From NCBI GenBank assembly GCA_934702165.1, contig CAKUYG010000081.1, forward strand, positions 1 through 8,941: a stretch of 8,941 nucleotides of DNA. Reading direction: 5' to 3'. The notes under the pieces were generated by a model. The model had not been told where the DNA came from. It was given only the letters and a program-made list of their open reading frames with translations, and did not search any database. Source of the stretch: an uncultured Bacteroidales bacterium (lineage in GTDB: Bacteria > Bacteroidota > Bacteroidia > Bacteroidales > UBA932). This document shows positions 1 to 6,229 of the stretch, one piece after another. The position numbers and the translations under genes are program-made. Numbering within the stretch: the stretch's first letter is position 1; each line of letters starts with the position of its first letter.

Positions 1-72
1 CAACTACTCAATTCAAGAGGACGACAGGAGTACTCAAAGGACGCACGCATAATTGAAATCTCTTGTTTTAAA

Positions 73-471
73 ATGAAAAAGAAATTACTAATAATACTAT
101 TAAGCCTGACAAGTCTAAATAGTATAGCACAAACAAACACATATTATACTGTGCATAGAATCGATACTATTGAAAATGGAAAATTAATAGAGCAACAAAT
201 ATTTAATGCTATTGATGTTGAGTATAATATCATTGAAGGTATTGATTACTTACTTATAAATGGTAACATATCATGTTATAGAACAAATGATCCATTAGAC
301 TTTGTGCGGATAGGCAACGCATTATTTATTAAAACAAATTATAATATCATAATAGGAAAAGATAAATTTAAAGGAACGATACTTAAAGGAGGAAAGCACA
401 ACATAACTGTTTTCATTTTTCCTTTAGGAAACAATAGATCACTTCAATTCTATTGTACCCCTTATGACTAG
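73..471 (+). CDS. Small secreted protein of unknown function
   Basis: The 132-residue product starts with a clear Sec signal peptide: lysines at 2-4, a hydrophobic core at 5-18, and a likely cleavage after Ala19 in the sequence NSIAQT, a common end for Bacteroidota signal peptides. The mature part is about 110 residues, beta-rich by composition, with two cysteines (around 68 and 128). I recognise no family. The ATG at 73 is chosen because the signal peptide begins there. However, the frame has no stop back to base 1 of the window, so a longer reading frame cannot be excluded from this sequence. The gene is strikingly AT-rich compared with everything after base 540, which suggests a different origin. 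No Shine-Dalgarno sequence or convincing promoter is visible in the 72 bases before it. Confidence 0.7.
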   Translation: MKKKLLIILLSLTSLNSIAQTNTYYTVHRIDTIENGKLIEQQIFNAIDVEYNIIEGIDYLLINGNISCYRTNDPLDFVRIGNALFIKTNYNIIIGKDKFKGTILKGGKHNITVFIFPLGNNRSLQFYCTPYD

Positions 472-480
472 GGTACCCGA

Positions 481-723
481 GCAGTTACTATTTATGTTAT
501 AGAAACAAGTTATTCAACCAACCTCACTAATAATCAGTGACAAGTTATTGAAAAAGTCATTAATCCGCAAGAGAGGAGCAGAAGACATCCGCTTAGGGAG
601 ATTATGAACGCGATTCTTTACGCCAACAAGACAGGCTGCCAGTGGCGGATGCTTCCGCAGGATTTCGCGCCATGGCAGACAGTCTACTATTATTTCAAAA
701 CAACAAATGTCCTGGTACAATAA
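481..723 (+). pseudogene. IS5-type transposase N-terminal fragment (DUF4096), decayed
   Basis: Read in the frame beginning at base 481, the translation contains YSTNLTNNQ, a TGA stop at 538-540, then [33 protein letters not shown] and WQTVYYYFK. This is the characteristic N-terminal domain (DUF4096) of transposases from the IS5 family. In this family the residue after NQ is normally tryptophan, so the TGA is a one-base change from TGG. No ATG precedes the domain in frame, and homology stops around base 697 with a TAA at 721. The catalytic DDE part is absent. It is therefore an inactive left-end remnant. The palindrome GGGTACCC at 472-479 may lie near the original left end, but no matching right end is present. 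The remnant abuts, and by 17 bases overlaps in another frame, the gene starting at 707. Confidence 0.85.
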
Positions 724-1111
724 AGTCATCAGTCTTTTCGTCAAAGACTCTTTGGAGCGAAAGCGCTTCATCGACGAATTCAACAACAACGCTAAAGGCA
801 GTTTCCAAAACCTGTCGGTCGATGTTCTTTTCTTGGCGCGCACCTGTCCGGGAAAAGAAGACTGTTCATATCGGCATGAGTTTTCCGCCCCAAGATTCGC
901 AAGCGGATTCGAGATACAAGTATGCGGAGGCAAGCCGGTCCCACCTGAAGACATCATCATAATCGGGCAGATTATTCTGTTGGACAAGGTGTTGGTAAGG
1001 AGAATGTACTTATTGCATTGGGACACATTCATCATTAGAGACATCCGGACTGAACGCAGCGTGGATTGGAAAATAAAAGATTTTGTCGGTTTCTGCGGCA
1101 TGCTAAATTAG
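707..1111 (+). CDS. Hypothetical protein, first gene of J-domain/zinc-ribbon cluster
   Basis: This 134-residue protein has no signal peptide or membrane segment, so it is probably cytoplasmic. I do not recognise a named family. It has a charged N-terminal helix region (about 13-30), a CPGKEDC segment (Cys47 and Cys53) followed by YRHE, and a hydrophobic stretch at roughly 84-100 that reads like a buried core rather than a membrane helix. It is followed after 7 bases by the mini J-domain gene and then the zinc-ribbon gene, so the three probably form one operon. The ATG at 707 is chosen because MSWYN is a plausible soluble start and the bases before it belong to the insertion-sequence remnant. 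The remnant has therefore replaced its native upstream region, and any current promoter must lie within the remnant or further upstream. Coding reality is supported by the complex, non-repetitive composition and the close spacing. Confidence 0.7.
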   Translation: MSWYNKVISLFVKDSLERKRFIDEFNNNAKGSFQNLSVDVLFLARTCPGKEDCSYRHEFSAPRFASGFEIQVCGGKPVPPEDIIIIGQIILLDKVLVRRMYLLHWDTFIIRDIRTERSVDWKIKDFVGFCGMLN

Positions 1112-1118
1112 ATAAGTC

Positions 1119-1412
1119 ATGTTCTGGATCAGAAAAAGAAAAAAGCAAGAAAAAGATATGATACGAGAGGCTCTGTCTGAACCTCTTGACATGAAACGGG
1201 TCTTCTCTACCATCAACGATAGAGATGAGTTGTCAGACACTTTCAAATCCATATGTAGAATCGCCCATCCGGACAGGTTCATTGACTCCCCAGAGAAAAT
1301 GGCCCTTGCTGAACAACTGTTTAAAGAAGCACAACAATACAGAACCGATTTGCAGAAATTGAAAGAGATATATAATACAGCCGCACAACAATTGAAAGGA
1401 GATACAATATGA
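1119..1412 (+). CDS. Mini J-domain-like protein (HPD motif)
   Basis: The 97-residue protein contains CRIAHPDRF with His50-Pro51-Asp52, the hallmark tripeptide by which J-domain (DnaJ-type) proteins stimulate the ATPase of Hsp70. A helix rich in basic residues (3-12) precedes it, and a helix with the pattern KMALAEQLFKEAQQYR and further coil follows, matching helices III and IV of a J-domain. The rest of DnaJ (Gly/Phe linker, zinc fingers, substrate-binding domains) is absent. The domain is divergent before HPD, so binding to DnaK is likely but not proven. The gene lies 7 bases after the previous one, and its stop overlaps the next start in an ATGA-like arrangement (next ATG at 1409), indicating translational coupling. 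The neighbour carries zinc ribbons, so the pair may together supply parts that DnaJ has in one chain; this is inference. Confidence 0.72.
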   Translation: MFWIRKRKKQEKDMIREALSEPLDMKRVFSTINDRDELSDTFKSICRIAHPDRFIDSPEKMALAEQLFKEAQQYRTDLQKLKEIYNTAAQQLKGDTI

Positions 1413-1924
1413 AATGTTCGTCATGCAACCATGAATTCGGGAATGGTGATTATTGCGCCCATTGTGGCGTTGACCGTGTAACCGGACTTGGGCACTACTA
1501 TGGCTACAACGCCCCGACATCATCAGCACCCACAGCCGACACCCGCATACAATCCACCGCGAATTCCGCCAGCAATGATGGAGGAGACCAACAGTCAATA
1601 TGCTGGCATTGCGGTGAAATAATACCCAATGGGGCCAAGTACTGTCCATTTTGTGCGACATTGCTGATTGTGCGATGTCCAAACTGCGGGTTGGAATACT
1701 CGTCCCGATACCCCGTATGCAGCAACTGTGGAACCAATCGGGAAGAGTACGAAGAGCTCAAACGCAAGGAGATTGAAGAGAAAGAGAAGTCCTTGAAGCA
1801 GGAAGAAGCAGAGAAACATCTTCAGATTGAACAAAACAAGACCAAGGTTTTGAAGTATATCTACAAAAATCAAAAACCACTTAAAAAAATGAAGAAAAAA
1901 TCAGAGAGGCGAGGATTAGTCTAA
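1409..1924 (+). CDS. Triple zinc-ribbon protein with coiled-coil tail
   Basis: Three CxxC...CxxC zinc-ribbon units are visible in the 171-residue product: Cys3/6/16/19, Cys65/68/79/82 and Cys90/93/104/107. The first is separated from the others by a low-complexity Ser/Thr/Ala linker (about 34-60). Residues 112-150 are a strongly charged helix rich in Glu and Lys, probably a coiled coil, and the end is very basic (KPLKKMKKKSERR). Such ribbons usually bind zinc and mediate protein or nucleic acid contacts rather than catalysis. The start overlaps the stop of the J-domain gene by 4 bases. The stop TAA at 1922-1924 is followed, in the same frame and after only ten bases, by a reading frame with two membrane helices (1934-2179). 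The two may be halves of one zinc-ribbon membrane protein split by a stop codon. Confidence 0.75.
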   Translation: MKCSSCNHEFGNGDYCAHCGVDRVTGLGHYYGYNAPTSSAPTADTRIQSTANSASNDGGDQQSICWHCGEIIPNGAKYCPFCATLLIVRCPNCGLEYSSRYPVCSNCGTNREEYEELKRKEIEEKEKSLKQEEAEKHLQIEQNKTKVLKYIYKNQKPLKKMKKKSERRGLV

Positions 1925-1933
1925 ACCATTATA

Positions 1934-2179
1934 ATGATATGTACCTTCTTTGTACTTATCATAAGTACGACTTGTATCAACGAAAACGAAGTTCTATGTA
2001 TAGGCCTAAGCTCACTATCACTTATTCTTCTCATAATTGCCACAATAGTAGGAGTCTCAAATGCAAGAGAAACGCCACAGAGCGACTTCATCTCTCAAAT
2101 GGAAAAAGATCTCGGTGGAATCTTAATTCCAAGAGAAGAAGTCATCAGAGCCATCAACTCTGCCATTGAAGAAAAATAG
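1934..2179 (+). CDS. Small two-helix membrane protein, or C-terminal half of zinc-ribbon gene
   Basis: The 81-residue frame encodes two hydrophobic segments, about 1-14 and 21-43, joined by a short acidic loop (INENE), then a soluble tail of about 38 residues with charged helices. No family is recognised. It is in the same frame as the zinc-ribbon gene before it, separated only by TAA (1922-1924) and three codons, and the last residues of that gene are basic, as is typical on the cytoplasmic side of a membrane helix. Both facts fit a single ancestral protein of roughly 255 residues. If it is expressed alone, it would be by reinitiation at the ATG at 1934. An overlapping frame at 1939-2169 is low-complexity and basic and is not considered real. 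Confidence 0.55.
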   Translation: MICTFFVLIISTTCINENEVLCIGLSSLSLILLIIATIVGVSNARETPQSDFISQMEKDLGGILIPREEVIRAINSAIEEK

Positions 2180-2212
2180 ACAGTAAAACTTTGGGTAATT
2201 TCATGTCAAGCC

Positions 2213-2368
2213 ATGACACACATCAACAACCCCCTCCTCACCTTACTCTTCACAGCAACCACCTTGGTGGCCTGTCGGCCGTCCGTCGGGGCAGCAAGCG
2301 GGGACTCGTCAAAACAGACTCATTGCCTCTTTCATTACCAGAATAATTTGACTATATTCGCTATGTGA
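2213..2368 (+). pseudogene. Truncated lipoprotein gene start, paralogue of the gene at 4994
   Basis: The 51-codon frame begins with a lipoprotein signal peptide (LLTLLFTATTLVAC, lipobox cysteine at residue 21) followed by RPSVGA. The first part is nearly the same as the lipoprotein at 4994: between 2225-2293 and 5003-5071, 62 of 69 bases match by my count. After GA the similarity ends, and 25 unrelated residues follow before TGA at 2366-2368. It could still be made as a tiny lipoprotein, but a broken copy of the downstream gene is the simpler reading. It sits between the membrane protein (1934-2179) and the ATPase gene (2406), so its break point marks a recombination or deletion boundary at about base 2296. 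The remaining bases to 2405 hold no other gene that I can support. Confidence 0.7.
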
Positions 2369-2405
2369 AATTTTCAGCATAAATGTCATAAGTTTTAGAT
2401 AGCTC

Positions 2406-3659
2406 ATGTATATAGCAAGAAATCAATACCTTGAGAGACTACAATCAGCGAGGGAGAATGGCCTTATTAAGATTGTGACCGGCTTGCGAAGATGTGGAAA
2501 GTCGTATCTGCTGTTCAAAATCTTCAGGAAGTTCCTGATCGAAGATGGGGTCAAGGAAGACCACATAATCGGAATTGCACTGGATGATCTGGACAATGCG
2601 GCTCTTCGTGATGGGAAAGTACTGCTCTCAAACATCAGAAGCCTATTGAAAGACAGTGACACTTATTATGTCCTTCTTGACGAAGTACAGCTCGTTGAAG
2701 GGTTCACCGATGTCCTGAACAGCCTCCTGCACAACGAAAATGTAGATGTTTATGTCACCGGGAGCAACTCCCGCTTCCTTTCATCAGATATTGCCACGGA
2801 CTTCCGTGGCAGGGGCTATGTCATCAATCTTCATCCACTCTCTTTTTTGGAATATGTCACAGCATTTGACGGCAGTATAGACGAAGCCTGGGAAGAGTAT
2901 TACACTTACGGAGGTCTTCCGCTTATCCTGTCTCTCGAAGGCGATACAGCAAAGAGCGAGTATCTCTCAGAACTCTACCGCACCGTGTATCTTTCTGACA
3001 TCAAGGAGCGACACGATATCAGACACGGTCCCGATTTTTCCGACCTTGCGTCCGTACTAGCATCGTCCATAGGCTCCCCAGCCAATCCATTGAAACTCGC
3101 CAACACATTCAAGAGCACCAAGAAGTCAACCATCTCAAGCGCGACTGTCTCCAGATACATTGACTACCTATGCGATGCGTTCATAACAGAGAAGTCGGTC
3201 CGGTTCGACCTCAAAGGCAAGCGATATATCGGTTCGCTGTCGAAATACTATTTCACCGACATCGGCATCCGCAACGCAATACTTGGATTCCGCCAGCAGG
3301 AGGAAAGCCATATTATGGAGAACATCATCTTTAACGAGCTTCGCATCAGAGGTTTCCGGGTTGATGTCGGCAATCTTGTTCAACGTACGACAGACAAACA
3401 AGGCAAGACTGTCAGAAAATCTCTAGAAGTGGACTTTGTCGCAGACAGCGGTAACAACCGGTATTATATCCAGTCGGCTCTTGATATGCCGACCAGAGAG
3501 AAAGTCGAGCAGGAGACACGGTCTCTCCGTGAAATTGGAGACTCTTTCAAGAAAATCGTCATCGTGAAAGGCCGGATCAAACCAAGACGGGATGATTCCG
3601 GCATCCTCACCATCGGCCTTTTCGATTTCTTATTGCATTCCGAAAGTATTGATTTATAG
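2406..3659 (+). CDS. AAA-type ATPase with DUF4143 C-terminal domain
   Basis: This 417-residue protein has an N-terminal P-loop ATPase domain: Walker A GLRRCGKS at 26-33, Walker B YYVLLDEVQ with Asp92-Glu93, and a sensor-like TGSNS about residue 118-122, followed by a DFRGRG arginine segment. The middle and C-terminal parts match the DUF4143 layout common in Bacteroidota and archaea, with a winged-helix-like region and a PD-(D/E)XK-type fold (SLEVDFVAD, Glu341 and Asp343). In that fold the usual (E/Q)xK third motif reads IQSALD (about 355-360), with no lysine, so nuclease activity is doubtful. Proteins of this type are widespread but functionally poorly known. It is cytoplasmic, with no membrane segment. 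The nuclease-like gene starts 12 bases downstream, indicating an operon. A weak promoter-like TAAGTTTT lies at 2389-2396, but its upstream element is not convincing. Confidence 0.88.
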   Translation: MYIARNQYLERLQSARENGLIKIVTGLRRCGKSYLLFKIFRKFLIEDGVKEDHIIGIALDDLDNAALRDGKVLLSNIRSLLKDSDTYYVLLDEVQLVEGFTDVLNSLLHNENVDVYVTGSNSRFLSSDIATDFRGRGYVINLHPLSFLEYVTAFDGSIDEAWEEYYTYGGLPLILSLEGDTAKSEYLSELYRTVYLSDIKERHDIRHGPDFSDLASVLASSIGSPANPLKLANTFKSTKKSTISSATVSRYIDYLCDAFITEKSVRFDLKGKRYIGSLSKYYFTDIGIRNAILGFRQQEESHIMENIIFNELRIRGFRVDVGNLVQRTTDKQGKTVRKSLEVDFVADSGNNRYYIQSALDMPTREKVEQETRSLREIGDSFKKIVIVKGRIKPRRDDSGILTIGLFDFLLHSESIDL

Positions 3660-3671
3660 CGCAGCAAGCTG

Positions 3672-4985
3672 ATGGACGAGCAAAAACCCCATAGCGAGGG
3701 AGACATAATCATCTTCCAGCCCTCCGAAATCTTCGGCATCTACTCCGACTTTCTTGCAAGGCAAGGCGGTAAAGTAGTGAGTGTCAGAGGAATATTCAAG
3801 CAGGGAGCGGGAAAATCTTACAGCGGCTATTTCTACGATGTCATTTGCGACCAGTATAGCGGTCAGGAACTCGGCATCAAGATTCCGGGGCCATTGAGAG
3901 ACAACCTCACTGACGGCAATCTCGTGGATCTCGCCGGTGTGATTGAACGCAGGCTCAACCAGAAAGGATTCATCCAGCTCACGCTTGCCGTCACGCGTGC
4001 GGACATAGTCATGGAACAGACTCTCTCCGAGGATGACATGAAGCGGATCGAAATCCGCAACCGTAAAGCCGGGCAGGGATTCAAGAATGTCGACCTGATA
4101 CTGGAATCCAGACTGATGGCCGATGAACGCCCGCAGATAGCTCTGGTCTATGCCGAGACCTCCATAACGGATGCAGACTTCAACGCCGGCAAAGAGGCGG
4201 CAGAATCCAAGATCGACTTCGACGAATTCCGGATCAATTTCGCGAAGCCCGATGAAGTCATCGAAAATCTTCAGGCCCTGGACAAAGATGAATATGACGC
4301 CATCGCGTTGATCCGGGGTGGCGGCAGCGGCATCGAGCATCTGGACGATGTCAACATACTCGAGACGGTCAGCAACTTGTCCACCGCCCTGATATGCGCA
4401 GTCGGCCATGCAGAAGATAAGCTTTTCATCAAATTCATCGCCGACAAGGTGCTCCCCACCCCGAATGGACTGGGTACATACTTCAAGGACATGGTCGAGA
4501 CCGTGGCGCAGAAAAGAAGCAAATCCAGAGAAGTGCTGGCCAAGCAGATAGAAGCCCAGTTCAAGAGTCAGATCGAAACCGCCAAAAAGCAGAACACCGA
4601 GTTGCAAACTAAACTCGAACAGCTCACCAAGAGTTCGGAAGCATCCCAAAAACTACATAAAGACCAGATCGAGGCCGCCAACAAACAGAATGCCGAACTC
4701 CAGAAGAAAATCGAGGAAATGAGCAAGAACTCCGAGGCCGGCAGAAAAGCCAACGAAGAACAGTTGTCCAGACTCAACGACCAGTTGTCGAAGCTCCAGC
4801 AATCCATCAACTCCTTGAACGCCAAGAATTCAAATTACTCCGAGATGCTGGCCGATTCCAGAAAGCGCTGCAGCCAACTCGAAGCCGAATTGACACAGGC
4901 AAACAGCAAAAAGAGCAACAACAGCCTCCTGATAATAGCCGCACTGCTCATCATAGCATTGCTTATCGCACTCATTCTCAAATAG
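3672..4985 (+). CDS. Exonuclease VII large-subunit-like protein, tail-anchored
   Basis: The 437-residue protein resembles XseA, the catalytic subunit of exonuclease VII, which cuts single-stranded DNA into oligonucleotides. Residues about 30-112 fit an OB-fold DNA-binding domain. The catalytic core follows, with LIRGGGSG (Arg215, Gly216-218, Ser219), AVGHAED (His246, Asp249) and PTPNGL (262-267), matching the family's RGGGS, GHExD and PTP motifs. Asp167 or Asp169 in the ETSITDAD segment may be the further conserved acid. Residues about 275-412 are a long coiled coil containing a 32-residue tandem repeat. The last 22 residues (416-437) are a hydrophobic helix ending in Lys, with no N-terminal signal, so the protein is probably tail-anchored with the nuclease in the cytoplasm. 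Housekeeping XseA lacks such an anchor as far as I know, and no xseB-like small gene is adjacent. It may be inactive or specialised. The lipoprotein gene begins 8 bases after its stop. Confidence 0.82.
   Translation: MDEQKPHSEGDIIIFQPSEIFGIYSDFLARQGGKVVSVRGIFKQGAGKSYSGYFYDVICDQYSGQELGIKIPGPLRDNLTDGNLVDLAGVIERRLNQKGFIQLTLAVTRADIVMEQTLSEDDMKRIEIRNRKAGQGFKNVDLILESRLMADERPQIALVYAETSITDADFNAGKEAAESKIDFDEFRINFAKPDEVIENLQALDKDEYDAIALIRGGGSGIEHLDDVNILETVSNLSTALICAVGHAEDKLFIKFIADKVLPTPNGLGTYFKDMVETVAQKRSKSREVLAKQIEAQFKSQIETAKKQNTELQTKLEQLTKSSEASQKLHKDQIEAANKQNAELQKKIEEMSKNSEAGRKANEEQLSRLNDQLSKLQQSINSLNAKNSNYSEMLADSRKRCSQLEAELTQANSKKSNNSLLIIAALLIIALLIALILK
4569..4760 (+). repeat. Two tandem 96-base repeats encoding a coiled-coil unit
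   Basis: Codons 300-331 and 332-363 of the nuclease-like gene encode two related 32-residue units, one beginning QIETAKKQNTELQTKLEQ and the next QIEAANKQNAELQKKIEE. They share Gln-Ile-Glu at the start, KQN-ELQ-K in the middle and a KxSEA segment near position 20-24. The pattern of hydrophobic residues suits a coiled coil, so the repeat lengthens the stalk between the catalytic core and the membrane helix. The nucleotide copies have diverged, so this is an old duplication. Confidence 0.75.
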
Positions 4986-4993
4986 CCAACATA

Positions 4994-6100
4994 ATGCAAA
5001 CAAACAACCCCCTCCTCTCCTTACTCTTAGCTGCAACCACCTTGGCGGCCTGCCGCCCGTCCGTCGGGGCAGGCAATGAAGCCACGGTAAACCAGACAAC
5101 GGCCCGGACAGCAACAACAACCGTGCAGACAGCACCAGAAACAACGCGAACCGGTCACAACCCGATGCTCTACTGCCCGACTCCGATCCCGGACCTGATC
5201 GAATACAACCTTGACAGCTGCTATATCTCCACAATACGGAAGCATGTCAATTTCGGGAAAGGGCTCGAAAACGGAGAGCTCATCATCAATTTCGAAAACG
5301 TTAGGCAGCCGCATTTTATAGTCAAACTTAAAGGCAAAGAAGTGCTTAACGAAGCTCGTGGCAACGCAAAATCGACCCTCGCGGCATACGACTTCGACGG
5401 GGACGGGCGGAAAGAGGTCTTCTACCAGAACGGTGACGAATTCAACCTGGTAGTGTACGGGTTCAAGGGCCAGAGACTGGAAAAGCTTGGCGCCGTTACG
5501 TGCAACAACGGGCTCATCATCACCGATGACGGGCTGTGCGCATCAAGGTACGGCTCGCAAGGACTCTGCGACATGTTCAGGATCAAGGACGGCAAGATGG
5601 AAATCTCCAAAGACGAAGACATAGACCCGTTGCTGTTCTCATCCGATGATTTCAGGAATCTCCGCTACTCCTTCGAAGACACAAGCAAGGAGGACAGACT
5701 GCCAGATCCCATGTTTGACGCGGACATATACATAATGCCCGAAAGCCCTTACGGCGACCACGCTCTCAATGTGGATCTCGACCATGACGGCAGCCCGGAG
5801 CAATTGTATCTGGGAGACGACGCACACGGCTACATCTACCTGAGGTTGCAGATTCCGGGCAGCAGGACGTCACATAGCCTTATAGATCTCATGGATGAGG
5901 AAGATACCGTCGCATTCCGCTCCGACGGATACGACCTCAGATTCAAGGACAAAGTCCAGCTTTCAGCCAAGGACACGGACGGGGACGGCATGCTCGAAGT
6001 CATCGTCACTGCCGGGTCACACGTGAAGAACTCAAACTACATCTTCAAATACACCCGGGACGGGGAGCCAACGCTCATCAAAAAGTATGTCCAGAACTGA
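4994..6100 (+). CDS. Lipoprotein with three DxDxDG calcium-loop-like motifs
   Basis: The 368-residue protein has a lipoprotein signal peptide with lipobox LAAC (Cys20), so it is expected to be anchored in the envelope. A Thr-rich low-complexity linker follows at about 29-52. The mature part contains three Asp-rich loops: DFDGDGRKE (133-141), DLDHDGSPE (261-269) and DTDGDGMLE (327-335). The DxDxDG spacing followed by Glu is that of calcium-binding loops in FG-GAP/VCBS-type beta-propeller repeats, each preceded by beta strands and followed by a V/Y-rich strand, so a calcium-binding propeller-like structure is likely. No enzymatic motif is seen. It is the last gene of the run beginning at 2406, 8 bases after the nuclease-like gene, and a truncated copy of its 5' end lies at 2213. 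No convincing terminator is seen after the stop; a short GC-rich partial palindrome lies at 6131-6150. Confidence 0.82.
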   Translation: MQTNNPLLSLLLAATTLAACRPSVGAGNEATVNQTTARTATTTVQTAPETTRTGHNPMLYCPTPIPDLIEYNLDSCYISTIRKHVNFGKGLENGELIINFENVRQPHFIVKLKGKEVLNEARGNAKSTLAAYDFDGDGRKEVFYQNGDEFNLVVYGFKGQRLEKLGAVTCNNGLIITDDGLCASRYGSQGLCDMFRIKDGKMEISKDEDIDPLLFSSDDFRNLRYSFEDTSKEDRLPDPMFDADIYIMPESPYGDHALNVDLDHDGSPEQLYLGDDAHGYIYLRLQIPGSRTSHSLIDLMDEEDTVAFRSDGYDLRFKDKVQLSAKDTDGDGMLEVIVTAGSHVKNSNYIFKYTRDGEPTLIKKYVQN

Positions 6101-6189
6101 AAGCAGATTCGTGCACACTTTTCAGTCCCTCACCGGAAACGGCCGGTTCCCGTACAGCACATAAGACCTTTAAAAGCAAACATTCGACA

Positions 6190-6220
6190 TTTGCGGTTCT
6201 CAATACATTGACTATTTTTG
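6190..6220 (+). promoter_or_regulatory. Bacteroidota-type promoter for the DUF1810 gene
   Basis: TTTG at 6190-6193 (-33 element) is followed after 19 bases by TATTTTTG at 6213-6220, a perfect match to TAnnTTTG (-7 element). Spacing of 19-21 is standard for the Bacteroidota primary sigma factor. The transcription start is expected only a few bases before the ATG at 6230, giving a very short leader. Confidence 0.8.
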
Positions 6221-6229
6221 CGTTTTACC

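Noticed and set aside
514..1101. Long open frame on the minus strand opposite the transposase remnant and the 707 gene
   Set aside because: It covers two unrelated plus-strand elements, has no recognisable domain, and its sequence is what one expects from the reverse of coding DNA.
707..1412. Toxin-antitoxin reading of the two small genes
   Set aside because: The second gene has an HPD J-domain motif and the first shows no toxin fold or DNA-binding antitoxin signature that I can see.
1939..2169. Second reading frame overlapping the two-helix membrane protein
   Set aside because: It is a basic, low-complexity sequence with no hydrophobic segment or domain, whereas the other frame gives two clear membrane helices.
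2389..2396. TAAGTTTT as -7 promoter element for the ATPase at 2406
   Set aside because: It has one mismatch in the conserved part and no TTTG lies at 19-21 bases upstream, so it is too weak to list as a feature.
3654..4649. 331-codon open frame on the minus strand opposite the nuclease-like gene
   Set aside because: The plus strand has clear exonuclease VII motifs in order; the minus frame is rich in His, Asp and Gly/Val without any motif and is a shadow.
6131..6150. GC-rich palindrome after the lipoprotein gene as a terminator
   Set aside because: The ACCGG/CCGGT arms are only five bases and no T-run follows.
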